DNA of 64,000 nt from Streptomyces ferrugineus (GCF_015160855.1 NZ_CP063373.1:4030001-4094000), one strand, 5' to 3'; shown: positions 7,717 through 16,915, counted from the first letter of the stretch. Made by a program: numbers and translations. The notes: a model not told the origin generated them from the sequence alone.

Positions 7717-9609
7717 ATGAGCGATAACTCGAAGCCTCCGGAGTGGCCGCACTGTGGTGTTGGAGCCGATCCAGTTGACCCCGTCGGATGCCGGGGCATC
7801 CTCGCACCGATGCAGAATTCTGTGACTTGCCTACCCCATGACCCAACCCTCCAAGAGGAATACCTCGCCGCCCTCACTCCTGGAGACAATATCGACCTCC
7901 GCGGCTGCATAATTAAGGAAGAGTTTTGGAATGAAATCTGCTCATCGGTGAACGATGGGGAAGGTCCTAAATTCGGGCGTACTCGATTCAATGAAGCGAT
8001 ATTCGATGGCGATATCGTGTTCGATGACGCCAAGTTCGGTGACGCAGACTTCCGGCGAGCAGTCTTCACGGGCGGCCCATCCTTCGTAGGGCCTCATTTT
8101 GCAGATAATGCATCCTTTGAGGATGTGCAATTTGGCGGCATGGTGAATTTCGAAGGCGGCCGATATGAAGGGACTATGTTCTTCGAGCGAGCCCAATTTG
8201 CCGGGGATGTGGTCTTTAGCGATCTCACATTTACGGTCGGGAGCTGGTTCAATGATGCCCGGTTCAGCCGAGGTGTCTCATTTCTGGGCTGTCGGCTCTA
8301 CGGAGGCTTTTGGTTCACAAAGGCCAACGTTGCAGGGACGACAAACTTCATGGATTGCTCGCTAGGTCCAGCCACATTTGTTGACACGGTGTTCGCGGGG
8401 GAAACCAATTTCGACCGAGCATCATTTGCTGGCGGCTGCAACCTAGAAAAGACGCGAATCAATCCGGCGCCAATATTCGGCCCAGTCGTTTGCGAGGGGC
8501 CACTGAATCTAACTGATGCACAGATTACGGCGCCAGTGGTGATGGATGTTTCGGCCACTGAGATATGGCTAATCGATGCTACGCTGCAGGAGTCCGTCAC
8601 ACTCCGGGCGAGATATGCGGCGATTGATTTGACCAGGGCCCGTTTGTTCTATCCGTGCACCATAACAACCGATCACGCTCCTAGTGAACGGCCAGATGAA
8701 TCTCGTCTTGCTTTGCGCGCACTTGTCGAGGTCACATCCAACCAACCAGTTCGAAATTGGGTGCATGACTCGGCCACCATATCGATAGTCTCCCTTGAAG
8801 GCGTTGACGTCTCTTTTCTTTTGCTCTCTGATGTCAACCTGGTCCGTTGTGAATTTGCCGGGGCGCACCATCTCGATCAGCTTCGCCTTGAAGGATACTG
8901 GAATCTCGGCGAGTCGCCCGTATTGGACCGGCGCGGCATTTTCCCTTTTCAACCAACCCGGCGTCTGGTGATAGAGGAAGAACGGAAATGGCGGGCACTC
9001 CGCAACAGGCGTGACTATGAGGCAGGGGGATGGGGGCGCCGTCCCGAACGGGAGCAGGATGTTCCAGGCCTGGCAACACTTACCACCACCTATCGCCAGC
9101 TTCGCAAGGCCCGTGAGGACGCCAAGGATGAACCAGGCGCTGCGGACTTCTACTACGGTGAGATGGAGATGCGCCGTCACAGCCGAGCATGGAGCGATGC
9201 AGAACGCTGGCTGCTCCAGGCGTACTGGCTGCTGTCCGGCTACGGGCTGCGCGCCTCGCGGGCGCTCGGATGGCTGGTCGTGGCGATGATGGCGACGATC
9301 CTTTTGATGATGGGCTTCGGCCTGCCGCAGGACTCCCCCAAGCAGGAAGCGACGGGCACCGTCCCACCGGGAGGCGGCAGGGTCACCTTCGAGATCGACA
9401 AGGAGGATCCGAGGAACCCGACCGGCGATCACTTCACCGGTGAGCGCTTCGACAAGGCCCTGAGCGTGACGCTCAACTCGGTCGTGTTCCGGTCCAGCGG
9501 CCAGGACTTGACCACGGCCGGCGGGTACATCGAGATGGCATCCCGCTTCTCCGAGCCGGTCCTTCTCGGCCTCGCCGCACTGGCGATCCGGGGGCGTGTG
9601 AAGCGGTGA
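7717..9609 (+). CDS. Pentapeptide-repeat membrane protein
   Basis: A 630-residue protein. The N-terminus (WPHCGVGADPVDPVGCRGI) is shared with the broken paralog at 3099. Residues about 85-270 are repeats with F/L every 5-6 residues (DAKFGDADFRRAVFTGG and so on), the 11-residue alternating form of pentapeptide repeat expected to fold as a right-handed quadrilateral helix. A conserved middle (DLTRARLFYPCTI, FYYGEMEMRRHS) leads to one clear transmembrane segment (LGWLVVAMMATILLMMGFGL) and a short hydrophobic end (EPVLLGLAALAIRGRVKR). It is probably anchored in the membrane with the repeats in the cytoplasm; its role is unknown. The first two thirds are much more AT-rich than the last 550 bases, so the gene looks chimeric. 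Confidence 0.85.
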   Translation: MSDNSKPPEWPHCGVGADPVDPVGCRGILAPMQNSVTCLPHDPTLQEEYLAALTPGDNIDLRGCIIKEEFWNEICSSVNDGEGPKFGRTRFNEAIFDGDIVFDDAKFGDADFRRAVFTGGPSFVGPHFADNASFEDVQFGGMVNFEGGRYEGTMFFERAQFAGDVVFSDLTFTVGSWFNDARFSRGVSFLGCRLYGGFWFTKANVAGTTNFMDCSLGPATFVDTVFAGETNFDRASFAGGCNLEKTRINPAPIFGPVVCEGPLNLTDAQITAPVVMDVSATEIWLIDATLQESVTLRARYAAIDLTRARLFYPCTITTDHAPSERPDESRLALRALVEVTSNQPVRNWVHDSATISIVSLEGVDVSFLLLSDVNLVRCEFAGAHHLDQLRLEGYWNLGESPVLDRRGIFPFQPTRRLVIEEERKWRALRNRRDYEAGGWGRRPEREQDVPGLATLTTTYRQLRKAREDAKDEPGAADFYYGEMEMRRHSRAWSDAERWLLQAYWLLSGYGLRASRALGWLVVAMMATILLMMGFGLPQDSPKQEATGTVPPGGGRVTFEIDKEDPRNPTGDHFTGERFDKALSVTLNSVVFRSSGQDLTTAGGYIEMASRFSEPVLLGLAALAIRGRVKR

Positions 9610-9971
9610 TCTCGTAAGAGCCGAGTACAGCACCAATCGTCCACGGCGTGCCCATTTCCAATCTTGGACCCGTTATTCCGCGAACGCGCCGTTCCCTGCT
9701 TCACTCGTACCCATCGATGCTCCGCTGTCCGTTGGAGTATGCCTTGATTCCGTGGCAACTTCGGTGCAAGCGGCGGAATGGTGCAGCAAGGCGCAATCGG
9801 CGGCGCGAAAGTGGAGTGGCTTCTTCTCCCTCCGATCACACAGAATCGCTGTTCGGGCTCCTCGAGGGAGGCCGCAAAGCAAGGCGCGCGGAAGGAGAAA
9901 ATCGTCCTGGCTGGTTGGCGCCAGAGCTCCTGTCGTGTCCGTGTCGCAGGTTCGTGCGATGATCCCCCGTC
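9610..9971 (+). other. Intergenic stretch without a clear gene
   Basis: These 362 bases lie between the pentapeptide gene and the lipoprotein gene. Short overlapping frames occur on both strands but none has a start with a ribosome site or familiar sequence. The lipoprotein promoter must lie here; no strong promoter or terminator was identified. Confidence 0.45.
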
Positions 9972-10448
9972 ATGGGGAGACACATCTGGGGGAAGACGGT
10001 CGGCGCGCTGGTCCTGGCCGTGACCGTGGCGGCCGCGAGTGGCTGCAGCAGCTCAAGCGACGAGGACACCGCGAAGCCGGCCGCGAAGGCGAAGACGCTG
10101 AGCGTGAAGGAAGCGACCACCACGTTCCAGGCCGCGGTGACGAAATTCGATACGGACGGCGGTTGCCTCGAGCAGGAGCCGGGAACGTGCTGGGAGCAGA
10201 TGCAGGCGCTCATGAAGCCCGCGCGCGACCTGCGGAAGGCAGCGAACGCCGACAAGGGCACGGGGCCGGAGTTCTGGTCGGAGGCGTACGCGCTGATCGA
10301 CACTATGGAAGACGGCATCGCCGTGGGGGAGGACCAGGGCGTCCCGGTCGCCGACACGGAGATGGCGGCGACGATGTCGAACCGGGACGACGTCCTCGGC
10401 TCCGCCCACAAACTGTCGGACTGGCTCGACGCGCACCCAACTTCGTAG
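9972..10448 (+). CDS. Putative secreted lipoprotein
   Basis: A 158-residue protein with a classic lipoprotein signal: positively charged start (MGRHIWGK), hydrophobic stretch (TVGALVLAVTVAAA) and lipobox ASGC with Cys25. The lipid-modified Cys would anchor it outside the membrane. The linker is Ser/Asp/Ala rich, and a helical domain follows with one possible disulfide pair (GGCLEQEPGTCWEQM). No enzymatic motif is visible. It stands alone; the next gene is on the other strand. Confidence 0.7.
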   Translation: MGRHIWGKTVGALVLAVTVAAASGCSSSSDEDTAKPAAKAKTLSVKEATTTFQAAVTKFDTDGGCLEQEPGTCWEQMQALMKPARDLRKAANADKGTGPEFWSEAYALIDTMEDGIAVGEDQGVPVADTEMAATMSNRDDVLGSAHKLSDWLDAHPTS

Positions 10449-10628
10449 CCACCAAAGCAGGGGGCCCGTACAGCGTCGTATTGTCCCTTAGTCGTGTGCT
10501 CAGGCTGGGACAAGGAAGGACGGCACACCGGGCGGTAGCGGTGAGCGCGATGTCGACGCACAGGCGGAGCGGCGTCGGCGTACGGGCGCAGGATCGGCAA
10601 GTAGTCGACGGGAGTCGCTCGAAGTTGC

Positions 10629-11828
10629 TTAGTCAGCGGGAGGTACGTCGCGTACGACCACGTCGAGAGTGGACACCCTCCGTACCGAGGCTCCCTCGTA
10701 CGTGCGGCCCCTCCGGTACGGGTGAAGGGTGAACGGAACCTGGGTGGCGCGGCTGGTGAGCTCCGCGACGGCTGTGTCCGCGCGGGTCCATTCGACATGC
10801 GGTAGCGCAAGGTTGTTGAAGGCGTCATTGCTGAGGGGCTGAGGTAGCTCGGCCCGCAGCACGGTAAGGCGCGAGTCTTCAGGGTTGGGTGTGAACAGCA
10901 CCGAGGCCGTCAAGCCGCAGCCCGACGCAGTGGCCCCGCCCACTTGGTCAGAGACGACGACTCCGCTGAGGTGCCAGCGGACGATGGCCGTACACCACTC
11001 TTGATCCCCGATGCGGTACATCTGGGCCGACTCGATTGCGCCGACAGTCGCGTGGCTGGCCACCCACCCAAGGGCCGGAATGATCGCGTTCTCGCTAATG
11101 CCCACCACGGCGTTGCACGCAAACGATCCGTCCACGGGAAGGTAGCCGCCTGCCTGCACCGCTGGCGGGACCTGCTTCAAGACATCCGGACTGTTGAGGA
11201 TGCCGACCACGCGGTCCAGGTCCGTCGCCGTCGGCTCTGTGAAGTGCGTGACCACCTCGTCCAGATCGGTCCAGTGGACGAACCTAACTTCCAGGCCAGC
11301 GATGTCATCGCACATGGGAGACGGGTACACCGTGCCGTCACCGAAGTCCTTGGTGTTGGCGCTGGCGAAGTAGACAGTTTCCTCGGGGTGTTGCCGGGCG
11401 TACTCGACTGCAGACAGCCAGATTGCGGCATCCCGGGAACCGGTCTTCGCGCCCTTCGACGTCTTGCATGGAGGGAGGCAGTTCGCCTCTCGGAACGCCG
11501 CCTCGCGCAAGGCCTCGTTGCTCGTCGGGATCGTCTCCACGACTTCGCTCCATCTGTCTCGCCAGTGTTCGCGGATGCTGTCCGTCTCGCACAGGCCAAT
11601 CGGCACCTCCAGCCCCCAAGGAGTGGCCTGCCGCAGGGCCTCAACGGCTTGAGCTGCCGCCTCGAACTTCTCCTGATACTTGATGGCCTGCTGAGCGGCC
11701 AGTTCCTCCATGACCATCCACGGGACCCCGACCCGTTGGGCGCCGATCGCCCGGATCGCACGCAGCAGATCGGCGCTGCTGCTCTCCGGGCCGAAAGACC
11801 GAAGGATGCTCGTGTCCAGAATGATCAA
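10629..11828 (-). CDS. PIN-domain protein (DUF4935-like)
   Basis: A 399-residue protein. A TTG at 11828 gives MIILDTSILRSF, the first PIN strand and metal-binding Asp; AGGAG lies just upstream, so this start is preferred to the long frame reaching 12089. Later PIN blocks are WMVMEELAAQQAIKYQEKF (second acidic position), GSRDAAIWLSAVEYAR (central Asp) and YFASANTKDFGD. The C-terminal 200 residues form an unknown domain with beta-strand character. It is a likely metal-dependent RNase. It is a distant relative of the PIN protein at 1692, and the two flank the pentapeptide region. No antitoxin is evident. Confidence 0.75.
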   Translation of the reverse strand: MIILDTSILRSFGPESSSADLLRAIRAIGAQRVGVPWMVMEELAAQQAIKYQEKFEAAAQAVEALRQATPWGLEVPIGLCETDSIREHWRDRWSEVVETIPTSNEALREAAFREANCLPPCKTSKGAKTGSRDAAIWLSAVEYARQHPEETVYFASANTKDFGDGTVYPSPMCDDIAGLEVRFVHWTDLDEVVTHFTEPTATDLDRVVGILNSPDVLKQVPPAVQAGGYLPVDGSFACNAVVGISENAIIPALGWVASHATVGAIESAQMYRIGDQEWCTAIVRWHLSGVVVSDQVGGATASGCGLTASVLFTPNPEDSRLTVLRAELPQPLSNDAFNNLALPHVEWTRADTAVAELTSRATQVPFTLHPYRRGRTYEGASVRRVSTLDVVVRDVPPAD

Positions 11829-11941
11829 TGCCCGTCTCCTGTCGACCTGTTGAGGTGATCTTCCAGGGTTCCAGTTCGTACGCGCGCGTGCATCCGAATA
11901 CGTCCCGCGTGCGTCCCTACTGCTGAACCGGAGGGGGTTGT

Positions 11942-12727
11942 GTGAGGGACGTAAGTGGCCAGCGGCAGGCGCGACTTCGCCTGGCCAGGCAACGGCCGAC
12001 GCCTGACGTCGTACGGGCTCGTAGCCGATGCGAGCCGAGCGATGTACCCGGCTCCTGGTGGCATCGCACCGACTGGGCCCGTTGGGCAACGGTGGCAGGT
12101 GTCGTGGCCGGTATCGGCACCCTGCTGTTCACCGGCATTGCAACGTACTTCGGGGCGATGGTGTCGAGGGACCAGCTGGAGCAGTCACGAGACGACGCCG
12201 AGAAGGAAGCACGCAGCCAAGCCTCGCGTGTATCGACCTGGGTCGACTACGCGCAGGACGGCGGAATACAGCTGCACGTTATGAACCGCTCACCAGATCC
12301 GGTCTCGGAACTCGACTTGTTCTTTGAGGCCCATAACGGCGCGCCGGATGCCCTCGACCTCAACGTCGTGTATTCCCTGGTCCTGCCCGATCTGCCGCCC
12401 TGTTCCGACCTCGTTCTCGACCCCAGCACTTGGCGCTACAGGACTTCAGGGCGCGATCCGGAAAGCCCACCGAAGAGTCCTATCGCTGTCCTACCGTCCA
12501 ATGACGGGTGGAAGCAGCAACCGGAGCCGGACACGCTGATAGTTGTCTCCCTTCGCTTCGTGGACCGCACAGGAGAACAGTGGTGGCGCGACTATGGGCA
12601 GCTCAAGAGCATTGAATCCTACCCCGACAAGTTCACCAGTGAAGGCGCGATCGAGTCCGGAATGGGAGGTTTCACCCGGATTCCTAAGGTACAGCGGACC
12701 CCCTCGTGTGATGAGGCTCCGGCGTGA
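11942..12727 (+). CDS. Single-pass membrane protein with a soluble C-terminal domain
   Basis: A 261-residue protein. A basic N-terminus precedes one transmembrane helix (WATVAGVVAGIGTLLFTGIA, residues about 48-67), then a short charged coiled segment (SRDQLEQSRDDAEKEARSQA). The remaining 170 residues look like a beta-rich domain (LHVMNRSPDPVSELDLFF, DTLIVVSLRFVDRTG), a layout common in Streptomyces proteins of unknown function. The GTG at 11942 follows a GGAGGGG stretch. It is divergent from the PIN gene on its left. Confidence 0.65.
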   Translation: MRDVSGQRQARLRLARQRPTPDVVRARSRCEPSDVPGSWWHRTDWARWATVAGVVAGIGTLLFTGIATYFGAMVSRDQLEQSRDDAEKEARSQASRVSTWVDYAQDGGIQLHVMNRSPDPVSELDLFFEAHNGAPDALDLNVVYSLVLPDLPPCSDLVLDPSTWRYRTSGRDPESPPKSPIAVLPSNDGWKQQPEPDTLIVVSLRFVDRTGEQWWRDYGQLKSIESYPDKFTSEGAIESGMGGFTRIPKVQRTPSCDEAPA

Positions 12728-12940
12728 TGCCTCTGTGGGCAGAGGGGCGAACGAGGCGGGTGCACAGCGGGCGCGGGTCGTCGTACTGCTCCCATATCGG
12801 ATCGAGAGCGGGTGTACCGGTGAGAGGCCGAGGCGAAGCCCGCAGGCTCGACGCGTAGGAGGCGACACTAGGGAGCTGAGTCGCGCACTCTTCGCCGGCT
12901 GTCCCCATCGGGGCAGCTTTGCCGAATAGAAGGAGTGCGC

Positions 12941-13360
12941 ATGACCGCCATCTCTTGGACCCCGAAGCTCACTAACGTCTCTGGCGCCGACGGCACGACC
13001 AGCACGGGCCGATACGTCGACGCGAACGGCGTCTGCACGTTTACCGCGCAGATCAACGCAAAGAAGGAGACCGTGTCGGCCTCCAGCGCCGGCTTCGGCC
13101 TGACTCTGCCGGTACCGGCCGCGGCCGGCGTCCGCTACACGTTCCAGCTCAGCCTCGACGGCCGTGACGCCGACAATGGCGTCTGGACCGGTGAGGCGGT
13201 GATCTATGCCGGATCAGACGGCACGAAGATCGACCGCATGCGCGTCACCAGCGGCACGAACGGCGCTGCGGTGCTGAACATCGAGCACCTCTACGGTGAC
13301 GCCGAGGGCGCCACCAATGCGGAGATCATTACCGTTACCGGTTCCTACCCGACAGCCTGA
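12941..13360 (+). CDS. Small beta-rich phage-like protein
   Basis: A 139-residue protein starting MTAISWTPKLTNVSG after a good ribosome site (AGGAG, 5 bases). It is almost all short polar strands (TSTGRYVDANGVCTFTAQI, RYTFQLSLDG, EIITVTGSY), like phage tail-associated or capsid-decoration beta-sandwich proteins; no signal peptide is present. It could be a surviving structural gene of the decayed prophage, but the match is by style only. A strong terminator hairpin follows its stop codon. Confidence 0.5.
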   Translation: MTAISWTPKLTNVSGADGTTSTGRYVDANGVCTFTAQINAKKETVSASSAGFGLTLPVPAAAGVRYTFQLSLDGRDADNGVWTGEAVIYAGSDGTKIDRMRVTSGTNGAAVLNIEHLYGDAEGATNAEIITVTGSYPTA

Positions 13361-13370
13361 TCCCACCGGT

Positions 13371-13415
13371 GCCGCGGGGCCGACGGCGTTTCCGCGTCGG
13401 CCCCGCGGCCTTTCC
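13371..13415 (+). terminator. Intrinsic terminator after the phage-like beta protein
   Basis: A perfect 14-bp stem (GCCGCGGGGCCGAC at 13371-13384 with its complement at 13396-13409) has an 11-base loop and is followed by CTTTCC. It begins 10 bases after the stop of the gene at 12941. Confidence 0.8.
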
Positions 13416-13589
13416 TGATGTGCTCAAATGCGTTGGAGCCGACGCTCCTCGGACTCCACGAATAGGTATCCCCCACGTGATGAGGGTTTCTGGTCTTCAA
13501 GGAGTCCACACACGGGCAGCAGCGCCGAATAGGATGGTCGTTGGCCCGGTACTGCATCCCCCGTCAGTACCGGGCCCTTTCACGTGCCG

Positions 13590-13811
13590 TCAGTTGGTGG
13601 CGTGGTTGTGCTGGATTCGGTCGGCGTGGCCGGCGATGGTGTCGGCGGCCTGTTCAAGGGCGGCAAGGAACGGGTCGTACGCCGCGGTGAGGACCGCGTC
13701 TCGCAGGAAGCCGTCGACAGTCTTGCCCGCGGCCGCCGCCGCGATCTGCACCTGGTTCTGCTCGGCGGCCGTCAGCGGCACTGTGAGGACTTCAGTCTGG
13801 GCGACGTCCAT
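13590..13811 (-). CDS. Small ribbon-helix-helix-like protein
   Basis: A 73-residue protein. TEVLTVPLTAAEQNQVQIAA followed by AAGKTVDGFLRDAVL matches the strand-helix-helix plan of ribbon-helix-helix DNA-binding or antitoxin proteins (strand near residues 7-12, helices near 14-27 and 32-42). The tail is helical. No toxin-like gene is adjacent. It sits just downstream of the terminase large subunit, on the same strand, where a complete phage would carry its portal gene. Confidence 0.55.
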   Translation of the reverse strand: MDVAQTEVLTVPLTAAEQNQVQIAAAAAGKTVDGFLRDAVLTAAYDPFLAALEQAADTIAGHADRIQHNHATN

Positions 13812-13891
13812 GCGAGGACCGTACCAGCGCCCTGGGGGCCGTCAGGCGCCGTCTCGGGGCTGATCTTAGTCTTGTGCTAGACGTGGCCGGT

Positions 13892-15685
13892 CTAGTTGAG
13901 CAGTCCGCGACGGCGCGGGGGGTTGATCGGCTCCGGCTCGTACGGGGCCAGGAGGATCGCCTCGGCACGGTCGGGGGACTTCATGCCGCGCCCCTTCATC
14001 TGCTTCTTCGACTCGACGACGGAGTAGCCGCCGGCGTTCGACAGCAGCTTCGGTGTGGAGAGCTGCGCCGCGGACTTCTTGTCGATGCGGTAGCGCAGGC
14101 GGCCGTGGCCGGTGGACGGGTCGGGTTGCAAGAGGCTGCGGGTGGCGAGCCACATCTCATCCCTTTTGCGATAGGGCCGCATGACGGCGCCCGGGTCGTC
14201 CTGGGTGGGGTTCTCGGACACCATCACGCCGACGATCTGCGCCTTGTGCCGCCCGTTCTCGCCCCAGCGTTCAAGCATGCTGGTGACGCCGTGACCGATG
14301 CCGTTCTTGTCGACCTTGACGCGGACGGGGTGCGGGGAGCGCAGGGCGTCGGCCAGGCGCTGCGCGGCGTGGATCTCCTCGAGGACCTTCTCCGCGACCT
14401 TGACCTGGTCGTCGTTGGCGGCGCCGGCGCTCGCGTGCCGGTTCTCGATGACGTCGCCGACGGAGCGGGCGATGGCGAATTCGTCGCCACCGTCTGCTGC
14501 GACGTCCACGCCCAGGCGGACCCAGGCGCCTTCCTTCACGGTGTGGGTGGCGGTCTCACCCTCGAGGCCGAGGTCGCAGAGGCGGTGCCAGCCGGGCCCG
14601 GTGGGGTCATCGGCGTTGATGGCGTCCTCGATCCAGGTGGGCGGGATGACGAGGCCTCCGCCGCCCTTCGGGAACCTTGCGTACACCTTGGCCACGACGT
14701 ACGGGTGATCTTGGCCGTACGCGCGGATCGTGCGGTCCACCCAGTCCTGGTCCGGCATGTGCCGACTCAGCGTGTGCAGGTCGTTCGGGTTGGGCGGGCA
14801 GTCCGTGCAGTACGGGACCCGCTCGCCCGTGATCGCCGGGGAGGTGAGGGAGGAGATCGGGATGGTGACGGTGGTCGGTTCCTCCGGGGCGTCGCCCTCG
14901 ATGCACAGCTCCTCAAACCAGGACGCGGGGTCGTCCATGGCCGGGTTGCCGATCGCCAGCATCGCGGCGTGTCCGCCGGTCAGCAGGTTGTTCGTGCCGT
15001 GGCCAATGGCCGGCGCGATACCTCCGGCCTCGTCGACGATCAGCAGGATGTGGGCCATGTGGATGCCCTGCATCGCCGCTTCGTCGTTCGCCGGGGCCGA
15101 GAAGCCGTACGCGGCGACGAAGTCGTGCCCTTGGGGGGTGGGCATCTTGTACTGGACCGTGTCGCAGTAGCCGGGCAGGCCTGCCCGGGGGACCACCTTG
15201 CGGATGTGGGGCCAGAGTTGCCGCTGCACCTGGCGGAACCGTGTCGCGGTGGTGATACAGAGCGCGGTGCCGACCGGGTAGACGTTGACGAACCAGGTGG
15301 CGGCCCGAGCGGCGAGGTGGGTCTTGCCAACGCCGAAGCCAGCCGGGACGGCGACACGCTTGTGGTCGACGAGCGCGTCCAGGACGTCGCGCTGCAGGCT
15401 CCATATGGACTCGCCGAGGACGTCCTCCACGAAGCCCGACGGGCTATCCCGCCAAAGCCCGTACAAGGAGCCGGTGACCCGCTCGACCTCCCGCATGACG
15501 TACGACCGCTCGCGGGCGCTGATGTCGTGCTTGAAGGCATGGCGTCGCGCGGCTACAGGGGCACGGAGCAGGATGTCGGCGACATTGGAAGCGTCGCGGG
15601 AGATGACGCCCGGCTTACGGGCACGCTGCAGCTCCTGGCGTGAGGGGGCCACGCGAAGGCGAGACGAAGGCTGCGTGCGAGACAT
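13892..15685 (-). CDS. Phage terminase large subunit
   Basis: A 597-residue protein with both terminase activities. The ATPase half has Walker A GFGVGKTH (116-123), Walker B ILLIVDEAGG (213-222) and a coupling block AIGNP (244-248). The C-terminal half has an RNase-H-like nuclease with LGVDVAADGGDE (391-402) and VKVDKNGIGHGV. It would cut and pump concatemeric DNA into proheads. Length and motif order are normal, so it looks intact. Downstream (leftward) there is no portal, protease or capsid gene, so it is orphaned from its morphogenesis module. Confidence 0.9.
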   Translation of the reverse strand: MSRTQPSSRLRVAPSRQELQRARKPGVISRDASNVADILLRAPVAARRHAFKHDISARERSYVMREVERVTGSLYGLWRDSPSGFVEDVLGESIWSLQRDVLDALVDHKRVAVPAGFGVGKTHLAARAATWFVNVYPVGTALCITTATRFRQVQRQLWPHIRKVVPRAGLPGYCDTVQYKMPTPQGHDFVAAYGFSAPANDEAAMQGIHMAHILLIVDEAGGIAPAIGHGTNNLLTGGHAAMLAIGNPAMDDPASWFEELCIEGDAPEEPTTVTIPISSLTSPAITGERVPYCTDCPPNPNDLHTLSRHMPDQDWVDRTIRAYGQDHPYVVAKVYARFPKGGGGLVIPPTWIEDAINADDPTGPGWHRLCDLGLEGETATHTVKEGAWVRLGVDVAADGGDEFAIARSVGDVIENRHASAGAANDDQVKVAEKVLEEIHAAQRLADALRSPHPVRVKVDKNGIGHGVTSMLERWGENGRHKAQIVGVMVSENPTQDDPGAVMRPYRKRDEMWLATRSLLQPDPSTGHGRLRYRIDKKSAAQLSTPKLLSNAGGYSVVESKKQMKGRGMKSPDRAEAILLAPYEPEPINPPRRRGLLN

Positions 15686-15834
15686 GCCGGGGAAGGTGCA
15701 GCCCGCGAGGATCTAGTGTCGCGGCCTGGCCGACGGTCCATGCCCAGACCATCGGCCAGGCCGCGGAATCCGGCACTGCCCAACAGGAGATGCCACCCGG
15801 GGAACGGGATCGGCGGAGTGTGCCGGAAATCTTG

Positions 15835-15879
15835 CCGGGGGCGCCCCTGCTCCGGGGAGTGGAGCAAGGGCGCCCCCGG
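15835..15879 (-). terminator. Long GC hairpin between two leftward genes
   Basis: A near-perfect inverted repeat: a 12-bp outer stem, one mismatch, a 6-bp inner stem (TGCTCC/GGAGCA) and a 7-base loop. It lies between the stop of the gene at 15974 and the start of the terminase gene, so it may end the former's transcript. The tract after it on the minus strand (GGCAAGATTT) is only partly T-rich. The rest of 15686-15973 shows no gene. Confidence 0.5.
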
Positions 15880-15973
15880 TCTCGGGGGGTGCGTGGCTGG
15901 AGTGCCTTACCCGGGGGGAGCTCGGGGTCAGATAGCCAGCCGCACCTTGTAGTACGTCAGGGGCCGGATTCTG

Positions 15974-16651
15974 TTACGCCTGGTCCACGATCGGCGGCGC
16001 CGTGGTCCAGATGTCCGTGATGAAGACCGGGTAACTGCGCTGGTATGGCTCGCGCAGGATCCGCTTCGTGAGTCGCTCCAGGTAGTCCCGCGAGAGGGGC
16101 GGGCGCTCGATCTCGAACGACCACACCGCCTTGGGGGTGGTCTCGTCGAGCGGCTTGCCCGCGGCGACCCATCGGTCGATGGCCTCTCGGGCGGCCTTCC
16201 TCACCCGGGCGAGCTCCTCGGCAATTGCGGCCGGCGAGGTGGACACGAACACGATGGAGCCCTTGCCACCACTGTCGGCATCCCAGCCGAGGGCGGCATC
16301 GAGGCGCTCGGCCTGCCGGATCAGCTCGAGCAGCGCGGCGACGGTGGAGCAGCCAGGACAGCCGCAGCTCCCGACCGTGGGCGCGGTCGACTCGGCGGCG
16401 TTTTGAGGCTGCTCGGCGGTCGAGGCGTTGTAGGCAGCGACGAGGTCCTGTTCCTCCTCGGCCCGGAGTATCGCCCGGCGGAAGACCTCCATGTCCCTCT
16501 CAACGGCAGCCCGCTCGTCGGCGGTAAGCCGAAACCAGGGCTGGAGGTCTCTGCCCTCGCTCTCGGCGATCAGGCGCCGGGTCTCGTAGAGGTGGCGGGT
16601 CAGGTTCGGCGGAAGCATCGTGCGCCTGGGCATGGAAGATCGCATCGTCAT
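15974..16651 (-). CDS. Hypothetical phage protein
   Basis: About 225 residues from the ATG at 16651 (MTMRSSMPRR). It is mostly helical and charged, with a Cys cluster GSCGCPGC in the middle that could bind zinc. A C-terminal part (LERLTKRILREPYQRSYPVF) looks like an ordered domain. The position just upstream of the terminase gene on the same strand would suit a packaging-related or small-terminase function, but no HTH is evident and the family is not recognised. Confidence 0.55.
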   Translation of the reverse strand: MTMRSSMPRRTMLPPNLTRHLYETRRLIAESEGRDLQPWFRLTADERAAVERDMEVFRRAILRAEEEQDLVAAYNASTAEQPQNAAESTAPTVGSCGCPGCSTVAALLELIRQAERLDAALGWDADSGGKGSIVFVSTSPAAIAEELARVRKAAREAIDRWVAAGKPLDETTPKAVWSFEIERPPLSRDYLERLTKRILREPYQRSYPVFITDIWTTAPPIVDQA

Positions 16652-16736
16652 GCCCAGGGGAACGTCAGACGGCCGGATCCTGTGACACCCTCCCCTCCCA
16701 TGCCACTGCTGCACCTGGTGTCCCTCGAGGCTTAGC

Positions 16737-16806
16737 GATCACTGGTACGCGCCGATGCCTGAGCGAAGCGAAGGCATCGGAACCTACTTAATGGTGGTAC
16801 GTGATC
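16737..16806. repeat. Nested inverted repeat of unknown role
   Basis: An inner hairpin (CCGATGCCT at 16752-16760, complement at 16772-16780, 11-base loop) is framed by GATCAC (16737) and GTGATC (16801). It lies upstream of the gene starting at 16651 in a 337-base gap (16652-16988). No T-run follows on either strand, so it is more likely an RNA or DNA structure than a simple terminator. Confidence 0.45.
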
Positions 16807-16860
16807 TTGTTACTAAAGGGGCCCAGTTCTCCGGAAGCCGGAAGTCCGGCGACCCGTAAA

Positions 16861-16915
16861 CCGGCGACCGGAAACCCGTCTCCGGTGGCCGGGGACCGAA
16901 AACCCGTCTCCGGTG
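16861..16915. repeat. Tandem 27-base direct repeats
   Basis: Two copies (16861-16887 and 16889-16915, 28-base step) differ at two positions; the shared core is AAACCCGTCTCCGGTG. A weaker third copy may precede them (CCCGTAAACCGG). They lie between a terminator and a hairpin, in non-coding DNA; a protein-binding site array is possible. Confidence 0.6.

Noticed and set aside
13874..15643. A 589-residue open frame on the plus strand
   Set aside because: It lies opposite the terminase large subunit gene, which has all expected motifs; the plus-strand protein has none.
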